From Limisphaerales bacterium (lineage in GTDB: Bacteria; Verrucomicrobiota; Verrucomicrobiia; Limisphaerales; AAA164-E04): DNA of 64,000 nt. Positions 42,759 to 51,954 of the stretch are shown piece by piece; positions within the stretch are counted from its first letter, which is position 1, and the number at the start of each line of letters is the position of its first letter. The notes under the pieces were generated by a model, which saw nothing but the letters and a program-made list of their open reading frames with translations, was not told the origin of the DNA and searched no databases. The DNA lies in assembly GCA_024761205.1 (NCBI GenBank), contig JAMASS010000011.1, positions 62,001-126,000 of the forward strand. The letters run 5' to 3'. The position numbers and the translations under genes are program-made.

Positions 42759-44270
42759 CTACCGACGGCCGCCGCGCCCTCGACCAAAGCTGGGGCCAAA
42801 CGGATTGGTGGACCTACCAGAAGTTTCGGCTCCTCCGGTCACGATCACCGAGGTCACTACCTCGTCTCCCTCCGAGAGCCCGGACAGCACCATCGTACTG
42901 GAGCCATCTGAAATTCCGGTTCGCACTTGCACTGCTTTCAACTTGGGCTGAGAACTTCCCTTATCGTCCCCCATCCTTTCATATTGTTCTTCAGTAAGTA
43001 TTTCTCCGGTTTCTTCATGCTTATAAACAGATCTTCTCCCTGCTTGAGATATTTCTTGATAAGAATCAGGATTATTTCCCCACAAATAGACGGTCTGAAT
43101 ACTGGGTCTGGAGACCGGTCGCTGCCGTCTTCCTCCACCGCCCTGGGCTTGAAACATTTCGCGCATCGCAGCCCGTTCGGATTCGTCCAGTTGGCCATCC
43201 TTATTCTTGTCAAACCGCTCCAACATTTGCTGGCGACGACTACCCCCGGGACCGTCACCGCCGCCCCTTCGCCCTGCTCTCCCCCCATCACCAGGGCCTG
43301 CTTGCGCCTCAGCGCCAGCCGTCTGTCCGATCACCTCGACGCCTTCTGGAACACGAACCCGAAATGCCGCATTCGGAACGGATAAGACGTCAGTCGCTTC
43401 GGCCAGGATAATCTCTACATTCGCCGTCATGCCAGGTTTCAGCCTGGAGCCGGAGTTCTCGACCGCAATCACTGTGGTATAACTAATCACGTTTTGATTC
43501 GTCACCGCTGCATTGCGTACTTGATGAACGATTCCCGTCATTTTCGTTGTCGGAAACGCATCCACGGTAAACTCCACGTCCTGCCCCTCGGCCACCCCCC
43601 CAATGTCCGCCTCAGACACGGAGGCATGGATATGCATTTCCGAAAGATCGTTGGCTATCCCGAACAGCTTCGGCGTGTTAAAGCTCGCGGCAACCGTCTG
43701 CCCCACCTCAACATTGCGGGAGATGACGATTCCATCAATGGGCGAGTAAATGGTCGTCCGGCTGAGATCAATGCTGGCACGATCCATTGAGGCTTCCCGA
43801 ATCAACTTTGTTGCTTGAGCGCGATGCAAGTCAGCCCTCACCGTGTCGTAATCCGACTGAGAGATTAGACTATCTTTGTGTAACTCTTCCGCACGATGAG
43901 CGTTGATCTCCGCAAGCTCCAATGCTGCCTTGGCACTGGCGAGCTCACCCTGCGCCTGTTTCAGTGAATTCTCGTAGGAGCGCGCATCAATTCGTGCCAA
44001 GGGCTGCTGATTGGTGACGATGGAATTAAAGTCCACATAGATATCCTCCAAGGTCCCAGAAATCTGGCTCCCCACCTCTACGTTGACAACTGGCTCCAAC
44101 TGCCCGCTCGCGGTGACTACCTGTTTGAGATCACCCCGCGCGACAGCAACAGTCCGAAATTCGATCTGCTTCTCTTCGCTACCCTTATGACGTTTGAACA
44201 CGAACCATCCGACTCCGAGAACAATAAGTACGAAAAGCCACTTTTTCCAAGGGCTGGATTTCTTGGACAT
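42759..44270 (-). CDS. MacA/HlyD-type periplasmic adaptor with EF-hand-like insert
   Basis: 503 residues, longer than a typical 370-400-residue MacA. An N-terminal anchor (WLFVLIVLGVGWFVFKRH) precedes the lipoyl half VTASGQLEPVVNVEVGSQIS, a helical hairpin (SLKQAQGELASAKAALELAE; DTVRADLHRAQATKLIREAS), the second lipoyl half IYSPIDGIVISRNVEVGQTV and a beta-barrel DVEFTVDAFPTTKMTGIVHQ. Between barrel and membrane-proximal domain, residues about 320-385, lies a Gly/Arg-rich insert with FDKNKDGQLDESERAAM, an EF-hand loop with D-x-N-x-D-G spacing. The usual C-terminal domain then resumes (VQVRTGISDGSSTMVLSGLS). The adaptor links permease to an outer-membrane channel not encoded here. Calcium dependence is inference. 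Confidence 0.9.
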   Translation of the reverse strand: MSKKSSPWKKWLFVLIVLGVGWFVFKRHKGSEEKQIEFRTVAVARGDLKQVVTASGQLEPVVNVEVGSQISGTLEDIYVDFNSIVTNQQPLARIDARSYENSLKQAQGELASAKAALELAEINAHRAEELHKDSLISQSDYDTVRADLHRAQATKLIREASMDRASIDLSRTTIYSPIDGIVISRNVEVGQTVAASFNTPKLFGIANDLSEMHIHASVSEADIGGVAEGQDVEFTVDAFPTTKMTGIVHQVRNAAVTNQNVISYTTVIAVENSGSRLKPGMTANVEIILAEATDVLSVPNAAFRVRVPEGVEVIGQTAGAEAQAGPGDGGRAGRRGGGDGPGGSRRQQMLERFDKNKDGQLDESERAAMREMFQAQGGGGRRQRPVSRPSIQTVYLWGNNPDSYQEISQAGRRSVYKHEETGEILTEEQYERMGDDKGSSQPKLKAVQVRTGISDGSSTMVLSGLSEGDEVVTSVIVTGGAETSGRSTNPFGPSFGRGRGGRR

Positions 44271-44289
44271 AAAGGATCAACAAGTTCCG

Positions 44290-44700
44290 CAACCGGTTTA
44301 GAGATAAGCAATTCTTAATAGAGACGCACCCACATTTCAGCCGGTTACAAGCCGCCATCAATATCTAAATTATCCATTGATGCAGCCCCGGCACTCGGCC
44401 TAAGCGCTGCTTATGAGAATCACCATCGAAAACGCGCAGGACCGGGAGCGACTCAAACTCGCGTGCTACTAGGCGCATTCCGCGGATTGGAAATTCGATC
44501 GACATCTACGAATTCCTGCCGGTCAACGAACGGCACAAAAAGCGTCACGCCAAGGTTATCGAGTTTTGGTGAGAATCCAACAAAGCGAAAGTCATGCGCC
44601 CACGCCTCATCGTGAATTACGAACCGCTGCCAAAGAGCGCGGACCCTAGAGGCGGTTGACAAGGCCCGGGAGTCCATCCCTACGCCACCACACCCGGTCA
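44290..44700. other. Stretch without an assignable gene
   Basis: A plus-strand frame MRITIENAQDRERLKLAC is quickly stopped at about 44470 and further short frames follow on both strands. RIGNSIDIYEFLPVNERHKK is the best piece, without a recognisable family. It is probably degraded coding sequence between the divergent adaptor gene and the aroB operon tail. Confidence 0.3.
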
Positions 44701-45224
44701 TCCCTGATCATTTCTTGACTTTAGGCCGTCGGATCCGAGGCGAGTCAAAGAGCTCGAGCTGTGCGCCTTTCACCAACTAGTAGTTCTTCAGAATCCTTAG
44801 CGTTTGAAGCAACTCCAGTGTCTGATAATTCCGGTTCACACGAACGGAATCAATGAGATATCTAAGATCAGGACACCATTGATTCCGAATTCCCGAAGCT
44901 TCTTGATACTCTCTTCTCGTGATGCCCGCGCTTCTTGGGAGGCCCGATACCGTCAAGAGGCAAAGCACCGGCGCTTTAATTCCAAACGCTTTCCTAACAA
45001 CCGCGTCATCGACCTCGTGCACAAACCATTCGATCTCCGCCGAGCTTGCCACGACACCCGAAATAAAGATCTCGGTGTGCCACGGTTTCACGACCACCAC
45101 GGCGCAATTCACTTTACGAACACCCCGTCCACGAAGCACAAACGCTTCATTTCGACTGTTTTGCCCGCAGAGAATTATACAATAAAAAACGCAATGATAA
45201 ATTATGGACTTGGAAGAGCCTTCG

Positions 45225-45520
45225 GTGGGGAGGGGGAGCTGCGTCTGTTTGGAGCCGCGGGCGCGTTCGGTAGTTCGAAGCGGCATCCCTCCAATATGTC
45301 TGGCATGTTCAGGAGGTGCAGGCCGGGTAGCGTTTGCCATTGGCTCTTATGTCTCCAGCCATCGCCATCTCGCGGCTGAAGGTGGCTTTCCGGCGCGGCT
45401 TCAGTTTGTGCATGAGGATCAGGCCGACCATGTCGGCGTCTTCATGTTCCAAGACACCGCGCAGTTGGCGCACGACGCTGATATTGACATTCTCGCCGCC
45501 CTTCACTTCCAGCATCATGG
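45225..45520 (-). pseudogene. Mrr-like C-terminal fragment of a DNA methyltransferase/restriction protein (copy B)
   Basis: The frame continues from the transposase without a stop: ILRSMMLEVKGGENVNISVV, RQLRGVLEHEDADMVGLILM, HKLKPRRKATFSREMAMAGD, IRANGKRYPACTS. It differs from copy A at only a few residues. The E-V-K-G-G core and the ordering match the nuclease-like domain at the end of some DNA methyltransferases. The C-terminal 20 or so residues lie one frame over. Confidence 0.6.
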
Positions 45521-46165
45521 AGCGGAGAATACCCTTGCCGGACAGGGACTCGGCAATGCGGGCAACAACCCCTTCCGCCCCGTTCTACAGCGCCAATAAC
45601 CGGAGTTTTACGGATGCCTCGGCCTCGTAAAACTCTGGGGGGGTATTAGTAGCGGGACTCTTGGGGCTGCTCCCTTTGCGCGGTTTGCCGCCCACGTAAG
45701 TTTCGTCGGTCTCGGCGATGCCTTGCAAGACGGGCGCTGCTTCCCCCGCCATGGAAGCCGCTGCAAGCGCAGGGCGGCGGGCTGCGCCACCCCGAGGTCG
45801 CGGGCCAATTGGTGGCGGGATAAGCTCTTCTTGGCGTTGATCGGGATGCCCATAGCCATGAACCATTTCTGGAGCGGGACCCTGGTTTTTTTAAAAAGGG
45901 TTCCCGCCAAGACGTTAAAACTAGACTTGCAGACATGGCAGGGCCAGCGTCCAATACGGAGGTTGGCGGTTTTGCGGGCCATCTTGCCACTGCCGCAATG
46001 GGGGCAGTGAGGTTCATCACTCCACCCCACCTGCTCCCAATGCGCAAGGCAGGCTTCCTGATCCGGAAAGCGTTGGAATATGGTCAACAGATTCACAAGC
46101 GCACCCTCATCCGCACGCCCGAGGTGAAGCATCACCCGCTGCCAGTCATGCCCATAATTTATCAT
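45521..46165 (-). pseudogene. IS1595-family transposase, frameshifted (copy B)
   Basis: It starts at ATG 46165 inside the terminal repeat. The zinc ribbon CPHCGSGKMARKTANLRIG with CHVC is intact, and SFNVLAGTLFKKTRVPLQKW keeps the Trp that is TAG in copy A. Helix-turn-helix segment KKSLSRHQLARDLGVAQPAA follows. A ten-base deletion near 45755 throws the frame before the DETYVGGKPRKG segment, which is read one frame over. RKTPVIGAVERGG-like and ARIAESLSGKGIL segments end the transposase part. The rest of the catalytic domain is replaced by the Mrr-like fragment. Neither copy encodes an active enzyme, so movement must have depended on another source. Confidence 0.8.
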
Positions 46166-46301
46166 TGCGATAAAAATCGACCTCCTGAGACGGCGCCGCC
46201 TGCGAGATCACAAACTTTCGCTGCTACCGCACAAAGAAGCCATGCAGCTCGAAAAACTCACGCACAATGGACTCACTGACTACCAGCATCTCCTTGCCTC
46301 G

Positions 46302-47393
46302 TTACTCGCCCAGCGCTGCCAGGACCGATCGAATCATCTGGTCGTCGACCGATTGACCCGTCCGCACCTGACCAATCTGCTTCGCAAGCACAAACTGCAC
46401 CTTGCCCCCACTCACCTTCTTATCCAGTCGCATCGCCTCGAACAACTTGCGCTCTTGCTGCCCGCTCAAGGAAACAGTAACTGGCAAACCTATCGAGCCG
46501 AACAGACCTCGAATCCGCTCTACCGCCACGGGATCCAGTCCCAACTGCCGGGCCGACAACATCGCAGCCGCCACCTGCCCAATAGATATAGCCTCGCCAT
46601 GCAAATATTCCCCATAGCGCGTGATCGACTCCAAGGCATGCCCGATGGTATGCCCAAAATTCAGAATAGCCCGCAAGCCCCTTTCTTTCTCATCCTGCGC
46701 CACCACATCCGCCTTGATCTGACAACTCCGCGCAATGATCCGCGCCAGCAGCCTCCTGTCTTGCTGCATGATTTTCGGATGCTCCCTTTCAATCAGAGAA
46801 AACAACCGGGCGTCATAGATGATGCCATACTTAATTACCTCGGCCATTCCCGCCCGAAACTCTCGAGGGGGCAATGATTTCAACACATCAAGATCGCACA
46901 AGACTAAGCGCGGCTGATAAAAAGCACCGACGAGATTCTTTCCGGCCTTTAAATTGACACCGACCTTACCGCCGACCGAGCTATCGACCTGCGCTAACAG
47001 AGTCGTCGGAACCTGAACAAAATCGATGCCGCGCAAATAACTCATCGCCAAAAACCCGGCGAGATCGCCCACCACCCCTCCGCCCAAGGCAACAACGAAC
47101 GACCCTCTCTCCAGCCGAAGCTTCGCCAAGTGATCGTAACCCGCCTGCACCTGCTTCAAACTCTTCGAAGACTCACCAGCAGGCACCGAATGGAGAGCGG
47201 CATCAAAGCCGGCGCCCTTGAGAGCGCGGAGCGCCCGTTTACCGTACCTGGGGCCGACAACACTATCCGTCACCACCACACAACGCGACCCTAGCCTGAG
47301 TTGCCGGCACCGCTGCCCCAGCTGGGAGAAAAGCTTGCCTCCCACCAAAATATCATAACTTCTCGAATCCAGAGGCACCCGAATCTTTCGCAT
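46302..47393 (-). CDS. aroB: 3-dehydroquinate synthase
   Basis: AroB converts 3-deoxy-D-arabino-heptulosonate 7-phosphate to 3-dehydroquinate, second step of the shikimate pathway, using NAD and zinc or cobalt. At 363 residues it is full length: NAD site VVALGGGVVGDLAGFLAMSY, PTTLLAQVDSSVGGKVGVNL, the Zn ligand Glu in EFRAGMAEVIKYGIIYDARL, the His ligands in ILNFGHTIGHALESI and YGEYLHGEAISIGQ, and the end LDKKVSGGKVQFVLAKQIG. It is intact. It was once followed, 12 bases on, by a second gene of the operon that is now destroyed by an IS. No other shikimate gene is in the window. Confidence 0.97.
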   Translation of the reverse strand: MRKIRVPLDSRSYDILVGGKLFSQLGQRCRQLRLGSRCVVVTDSVVGPRYGKRALRALKGAGFDAALHSVPAGESSKSLKQVQAGYDHLAKLRLERGSFVVALGGGVVGDLAGFLAMSYLRGIDFVQVPTTLLAQVDSSVGGKVGVNLKAGKNLVGAFYQPRLVLCDLDVLKSLPPREFRAGMAEVIKYGIIYDARLFSLIEREHPKIMQQDRRLLARIIARSCQIKADVVAQDEKERGLRAILNFGHTIGHALESITRYGEYLHGEAISIGQVAAAMLSARQLGLDPVAVERIRGLFGSIGLPVTVSLSGQQERKLFEAMRLDKKVSGGKVQFVLAKQIGQVRTGQSVDDQMIRSVLAALGE

Positions 47394-47399
47394 TGGCGC

Positions 47400-48400
47400 C
47401 AGGATAGACCAGCCAAAAACGGGATGTCAAAAAACGCATCCCTGACTCCACCATACACGCGATGGCACCATTTTCTAAAGATGGGGCGCGGAGTCCCTTG
47501 AGCCCAGGCATCCGGTTGTCCTCTATTTGCGGACCTGACGAGAGATTCCGTCCTCCTTCGCATTGGAAGCGGACAGGGCTGGAAATAGCACCGGCGAAGC
47601 CTGCAGGGAAGAACCCTGGCGGGAGTTGGAGGAAGAGAATGGGTGGATTGATTCACAAATCACCTCAGCCCAACGCCCTTGCTTCGCCAAGTATGATGCC
47701 ATCAGTCAAAAGGCGGATGATCGCCGAAGTCTTGCAACGGCTCCCAGCAATGATCCCACTGCTTGGTCGGTTATGCTTGACGCCGCCTTCACGACAGAGA
47801 GGAAAAGGAGTTATTGACGGCCTTGGGCCCGTGGAGAGGCGGATGATCCTTCCAGCGTCCAGATGCTCTTGCGAATCATCTCCAAGAAACCAAGGCGGAG
47901 GACCATGCCTGAACTGGATGAAGGCGCGCCGGAGAACTCGCGCATGGTTGGCGGATCATATGCTTGGATTGATGAAACCGCTGAGACCCTTCATATCCCG
48001 CTTGACCTCGACGACAACAAGTAGTTAGCGTCCCGATTGGATTGCCATCACAACCTAGATACGCACGCGGAGCTCCTTTCGAAAGCCGACGAATTATTAA
48101 AGGATAACGAGTTATCCATCGGGCATGGGGCTTGTTCCTGAGGAGCGATTGAATCTGACGGCTTTGCAGTGCACCGCTGATAAAGGCATTGGGCGTCTTG
48201 TTTGAATGGCTCGAAGATTAAAGTGCGACAAGGACGTCTGCCGCACCTCTGAAACACCCCCGGCAATGCGGGGCATCTGATTGGGCAAAGCCTTACACAC
48301 GATATCCCGGGGAAACAGTCGTGCCTCGTTGCCCATCACCCGCAAGCGGCCGAACGATTCCCTCACACTAAACAGCAAGTAGGCAAAATTTCGATACGAA
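47400..48400. other. Degraded stretch, no assignable gene
   Basis: Plus-strand frames read WRELEEENGWIDSQITSAQR, TAWSVMLDAAFTTERKRSY and MVGGSYAWIDETAETLHIPL, suggesting one or two former genes; GGSYAWIDETAETLHIPLDL with a stop at 48023 reads like a real C-terminus. I cannot name a family. Minus-strand ORF 48112-48378 has no domain. The stretch ends where similarity to the second-lineage IS1595 remnant begins. Confidence 0.35.
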
Positions 48401-48401
48401 A

Positions 48402-48900
48402 TTTCCTAGAAGGTGTTGGCTGTTTTGGAATCATTCTATTCGAGTGGTTTCAAGCTGTGAGCGGCATGGGCAGATTCAATTAGTTCCCGACGCAAGCGGA
48501 TTGCGTGCGCCCCTCGGGAGCAGCCCGGTTGCGCTCGGGGACAGTGGAGATGGATGAGACCTATTTCGGCGGCAAGCCCAAGGAGAGGCAACCACCACCG
48601 GGGCGGCTGAACGAACGGGGAGAGGGTGCCACTGATAAAACACCGGTGATCGGCGCCGTCGAGCGTGGCGGCCGAGGACAAGCTCAAGGGAAGGCTTCTC
48701 CGTGCTGTTGGGTGTGAATGAGTGGACAAGGCCCATTTGATGACTGATGAATACAAGGTGGTAAAGCGGCCATCCGTGATGGGAAGTTACACCAACGGCA
48801 TCGTTTGTGAACGCCTTGCGCTGGCGTGCGGAAGGAATTGTGAGAGAAGAATCTGAGTTCAATCAAGCGACCGGCGCAGGCACAAACATCACCCCTGCTT
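48402..48900 (+). pseudogene. IS1595-type element remnant (second lineage), copy 2
   Basis: The part 48402-48510 and the part 48545-48765 match the minus-strand remnant at 4.9-5.6 kb, with about 180 bases of that copy (helix-turn-helix region) deleted between them. The reading VEMDETYFGGKPKERQPPPG then DKTPVIGAVERGGRG retains the first catalytic Asp. After a frame change comes NEWVDKAHLMTDEYKVV, the second catalytic region, then a short C-terminal stretch (SYTNGIVCERLALACG). No ends or target duplication could be placed. It is dead. Confidence 0.65.
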
Positions 48901-49360
48901 CACACCGGAGACGTGGAGCATCTCAAGCTCAAGGAAGGGTTTATCGGCGTCATTGCCCGGATGAGAGCCGCTGGCTAACTGAGAACAGTTTCCGCCACCC
49001 TCTTGGGCGACCCTATTCTAAACCAACGGAAACACCCCGTCCGTCTTTCCTTGACCTTGAAGATTGTCCCCGTCCGCTGACGCTTATGAACAACCAAAAT
49101 AGCCAACACCTTAAAATCCCGTTATGAATTGATTGCTGATCCGATCCTCCCGCAATGCCCCGCGATTTAAGGCGATTTCCCAAGAAGGTCACCCTAAAGA
49201 GTCGAACTTCAATCCCAATTACTTGTTTCGCAGCACTTTTGTAACCCCAATCCAGCAACTGACCTGAGAAATCTCTGCGCGAGATTTAAAAATTCTCGTT
49301 TCGCAACGGTCTCAATAAGCTAGACGAGGTGATGCAGCGTGAATTCACAATTTAAGTAAC
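48901..49360. other. Intergenic stretch upstream of lpxB
   Basis: Only chance-looking ORFs (49013-49258 minus; end of 48807-49127 plus). The first half may be the trailing part of the IS remnant. The last 100 bases should contain the lpxB promoter; no convincing hexamers or ribosome-binding site were found before the ATG at 49361. Confidence 0.35.
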
Positions 49361-50536
49361 ATGCACCGAGTCGACATCATGATTCTTGCCGGAGAACCAA
49401 GCAGCGATGCTTTGGCGGCGGACTTGGTGGCGGAAATCAAACGCGCCCTCAAAGACCACCTCACCCCCCGCTTTTTCGGAATTGGCGGTCTCAAACTTCA
49501 GGACGAAGGCGTTGAATTGCTCGAAGACATGACGCAACTGACAGTGTTCGGTTTCTTTGAAGCTCTGAAACAATATCGTCACTTTAAGAAGATATTCGAC
49601 CGAGCCCTTGAAGAAGCCAAACGCCGACTCCCCCAATTAATCATCCTGGTCGATTTCGGCGGGTTTAATCTTCGATTTGCGAAAGCGATCCGCGCATACT
49701 GTAGCGAACACCGGAACACGTTCTCCAATTGGACACCGCAGATTGTTTACTACGTTCCCCCTCAAGTCTGGGCGTCACGCGAACGCCGAGCTGCAACCAT
49801 CGCATCGACGGTGGATCTCGTCGTGAGCATCTTCCCATTTGAAAGAGACTGGTATCGCGATCGCTACCCGAATCTTCCCGTTAAATATGTGGGAGACCCC
49901 ATGGCGACTCGTTTCAATAATTCCTTAGAACCTCCGAAACAGGAAGCACTGGAAGAGCAAGCTGAGCCGCCAATGGTTACGCTTCTCCCCGGCAGCCGAC
50001 CACAAGAAATTGAGCGTCATCTTCCGCTCATGCTGGAAGCGGTCGAACTAATGAATCGCCATCGCCAATTTGAGGCAACGATCGCAGCGCCCAGCGTAGC
50101 CATCATCAAGCCATTTCAAAGACTGCTCCCGCCAAACGTGAACTGGCAAATAGGCGGTGTCGCCAAAGCCCTGGAACAGTCAGCGCTTGCGATCGCCTCA
50201 TCTGGCACCGTCACACGTGAGTGCGCCTACCTTCGTGTGCCCACCGTCGTCGTTTACCAGCTCTCCTGGCTGACCTACCAAATCGTCAAGCGGATCATCA
50301 AAGTCCGCTACATCGCCATGCCCAACATCCTTGCCAATGAAATGGTCTTTCCGGAACTCATCCAGAATGCCGCCACTCCCACAGCCATCGCTCAAGAAGC
50401 CCTCCAACTAATGCTTCCTGAGCACCGAGAGAAGGTAATGTCCGCACTTGAACGAGTGACACTCTCACTCGGGCCGCCAGGGGCTTCCCAAAGGGCAGCC
50501 AAACACATCATCGCTAAGGGAACTCTAATTATATAA
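49361..50536 (+). CDS. lpxB: Lipid-A-disaccharide synthase
   Basis: LpxB (GT19) joins UDP-diacylglucosamine and lipid X into the lipid A disaccharide at the inner face of the inner membrane. The 391 residues show IMILAGEPSSDALAADLVAE, FFGIGGLKLQDEGVELL, YYVPPQVWASRERRAATIAS, SIFPFERDWYRDRYPNLPVK, VTLLPGSRPQEIERHLPLML and ASSGTVTRECAYLRVPTVVV. Two usually fixed motifs differ: VD-x-PDFN reads VDFGGFN and FVGHP reads YVGDP. Either this lineage has a variant or a catalytic residue has been lost. It stands alone, with no other lpx gene near. It implies an outer membrane with lipid A unless the gene is relictual. Confidence 0.88.
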   Translation: MHRVDIMILAGEPSSDALAADLVAEIKRALKDHLTPRFFGIGGLKLQDEGVELLEDMTQLTVFGFFEALKQYRHFKKIFDRALEEAKRRLPQLIILVDFGGFNLRFAKAIRAYCSEHRNTFSNWTPQIVYYVPPQVWASRERRAATIASTVDLVVSIFPFERDWYRDRYPNLPVKYVGDPMATRFNNSLEPPKQEALEEQAEPPMVTLLPGSRPQEIERHLPLMLEAVELMNRHRQFEATIAAPSVAIIKPFQRLLPPNVNWQIGGVAKALEQSALAIASSGTVTRECAYLRVPTVVVYQLSWLTYQIVKRIIKVRYIAMPNILANEMVFPELIQNAATPTAIAQEALQLMLPEHREKVMSALERVTLSLGPPGASQRAAKHIIAKGTLII

Positions 50537-50556
50537 CCGGAAACTCGGTTTTTCTC
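50535..50556 (+). terminator. Possible weak intrinsic terminator after lpxB
   Basis: AACCGGAAACTCGGTTTTTC can fold as a 5-bp stem (AACCG/CGGTT) with a 6-base loop followed by T-rich sequence, immediately after the lpxB stop. The stem is short, so this is tentative. Confidence 0.3.
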
Positions 50557-50610
50557 TGGAAAAATCACCGAAAACAACAAAGTTCAGGAACTAAATCAGA
50601 GTTTCCCTAA
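50552..50610. repeat. Dispersed 59-bp repeat, copy 2
   Basis: Ungapped match to 2074-2132 at about 80 percent. It contains the last codons and stop (minus strand) of the broken lipoprotein gene at 50596-50997 and the following 45 bases. The conservation beyond the stop codon is the unusual feature. Confidence 0.5.
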
Positions 50611-50997
50611 GTAGCAATCAAATTGTGCTTTCGAAAGCATCCCCTTCTTCTTCACTGCCTGAAACTTCTCAATTCTCTCCTCTACAATTTCTGAAATCTT
50701 TCGCTGAGCGTCTTGAAGACCGAACGAATCGCCCTGCTTTCACCAAAATTCTGGTTTCGTCATGGCCATGATCTCGGACTGCTGCTTCTCAACACTCACT
50801 AAGAATGCTTCCCCTTCCGAGGTGTCCGAAGCGACAAACCCATTTTCCCTTCCGCATCCGCCAGCAACAATGACTAGCGTTACGCAAAGAAACAAAGAAC
50901 CTCTGAACAAGTATCCAGCGTTCAGGATCAAGGCGCAGCTTTGCAGGCATCCTACCGCTACCCCAAAATCTGGCATGCAGCACCCGGGCGCCTGCAA
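50596..50997 (-). pseudogene. Small lipoprotein, interrupted by an in-frame TGA
   Basis: A signal-like helix ending in a lipobox (LFLCVTLVIVAGGC) is followed by GRENGFVASDTSEGEAFLVS and KQQSEIMAMTKPEFW. A TGA at 50740-50742 then stops the ORF. Without it the same frame runs on as KQGDSFGLQDAQRKISEIVE, ERIEKFQAVKKKGMLSKAQF and ends LGKL at 50596, a well-formed helical C-terminus. The start is uncertain: the helix could begin at a TTG near 50920 or further up. The product would be an outer- or inner-membrane lipoprotein of about 100 residues. Its family is unknown; a related 3' end lies at 2.1 kb. Confidence 0.5.
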
Positions 50998-50999
50998 GC

Positions 51000-51954
51000 C
51001 CCGCTCGATGCGGCTCGTCAGGCAACTCCTCCGTTGCCCGCCTCGTCAATGGCCACCCCCTCGCCACCGCACGCTTCAAGCCACGCAAATATACTCTGTG
51101 CTTGTTCAGAGATTCCCTAGCTTGTTGCCACCGAACCTCTATAAAAATGCCAGGCGCATCATCTGGCACGAACCCTCACACGTTTCTTCATCGGAAACAA
51201 CCTCTTCGAGTGCTGCCTCCATCTGGAAAACCATCTCAGCCATTTCGTCTTCAGCATCTGACTCCAACTCAATTAGCTTCTCCGCGCTAAAGCGAAACAC
51301 GGCACATGATCCAAGCTTTCATAACACACTCCAACAGCCTACCCTGCTCTCTCCAGGATGCAGGTCTGCGAAAATGGTCTTGAAGCAACCTCATAGGCCA
51401 AGGCGAATTCCACAATCAATGAACCTCCTCAATTCTCCGCCCGCGAACTATTAGCGGCTAAATCAAATCCGACACCGACCGGCACAGCTCCACCTAAAGT
51501 TAATCCCACCAAAACAGGAGCCATATCAAGAGCAAAGCCTCCATTTCAGCCAGTTTCCGCGGCACCTCCTCTCGGCTCAACCCCTCCCTTTGCACACTAG
51601 CAAGAGATGTATCGCCTGTCCCTATCCCTGCGCGATCAATCCACATTGCAACCAATAGACTATAAGCTCAGCAACCGAAGCACTGATGAAGAGAAAATAT
51701 CGGGGTGCACTCACCACATTCGATTGGTGACAATTGAAACAAACACCGTCAAAAAACCCCAAGAAAACCAAGAGACACTAAGACACCTAACTAGTCGGAA
51801 TAGCAACCAGTTCGAAATCCGCTTCTCCCTGTTGCTCTCCTTGGCAAGTAACCTCTTGATTCCCGCCTAAAAACTCTTTCGTGGCTGCTTGTGTGATGGC
51901 GATTTCATCTTTGCTGTGCTCGCTGCTTACACTGCTAAAAATCCTCATTCGCCT
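51000..51954. other. Degraded region with scraps of small acidic/membrane proteins
   Basis: On the minus strand one frame at about 51145-51290 reads FRFSAEKLIELESDAEDEMA, EMVFQMEAALEEVVSDEETC, a helical acidic segment. At 51435-51530 another gives MAPVLVGLTLGGAVPVGVGF with a stop, followed by GAGGAGG and a possible TTG start. These look like pieces of the same kind of small exported proteins seen at 11-14 kb. Plus-strand ORF 51607-51870 has no support. No function can be given. Confidence 0.35.

Larger units (their letters stand above)
45190..46169 (-). mobile_element. IS1595-type element, full-length copy B
   Basis: The ends are CGCAATGATAAATTATGG on the left and its exact complement on the right. 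The 8-base flanks ATAAAAAA and ATAAAAAT match in seven positions, the 8-bp target duplication expected for IS1595. It is 980 bases long, ten fewer than copy A because of an internal deletion near 45755. It landed in the gene downstream of aroB. The transposase and Mrr-like parts are as in copy A; the duplication still being visible suggests a fairly recent insertion. Confidence 0.9.
44708..46289 (-). pseudogene. aroB-linked conserved hypothetical gene, split by an IS element and two TAG codons
   Basis: Twelve bases after aroB, with AAGGAG ahead of ATG 46289, a frame reads MLVVSESIVREFFELHGFFV, TAG (46224-46226), QRKFVISQAAPSQEVDFY. Here the IS at 45190-46169 interrupts, flanked by ATAAAAAA/ATAAAAAT. 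Removing the IS and one duplicate restores the same frame: CIILCGQNSRNEAFVLRGRG, KPWHTEIFISGVVASSAEIE, VNRNYQTLELLQTLRILKNY, a second TAG (44777-44779), then GAQLELFDSPRI and TGA at 44710. The reconstructed protein is about 205 residues. It resembles hypothetical proteins I associate with aroB in Opitutae-like genomes; function unknown. The ORF track entry 44777-45340 wrongly continues into the IS. Confidence 0.7.

Noticed and set aside
44804-45379. 191-residue plus-strand ORF
   Set aside because: It crosses the IS boundary; the minus strand holds the reconstructed aroB-linked gene with conserved-looking sequence instead.
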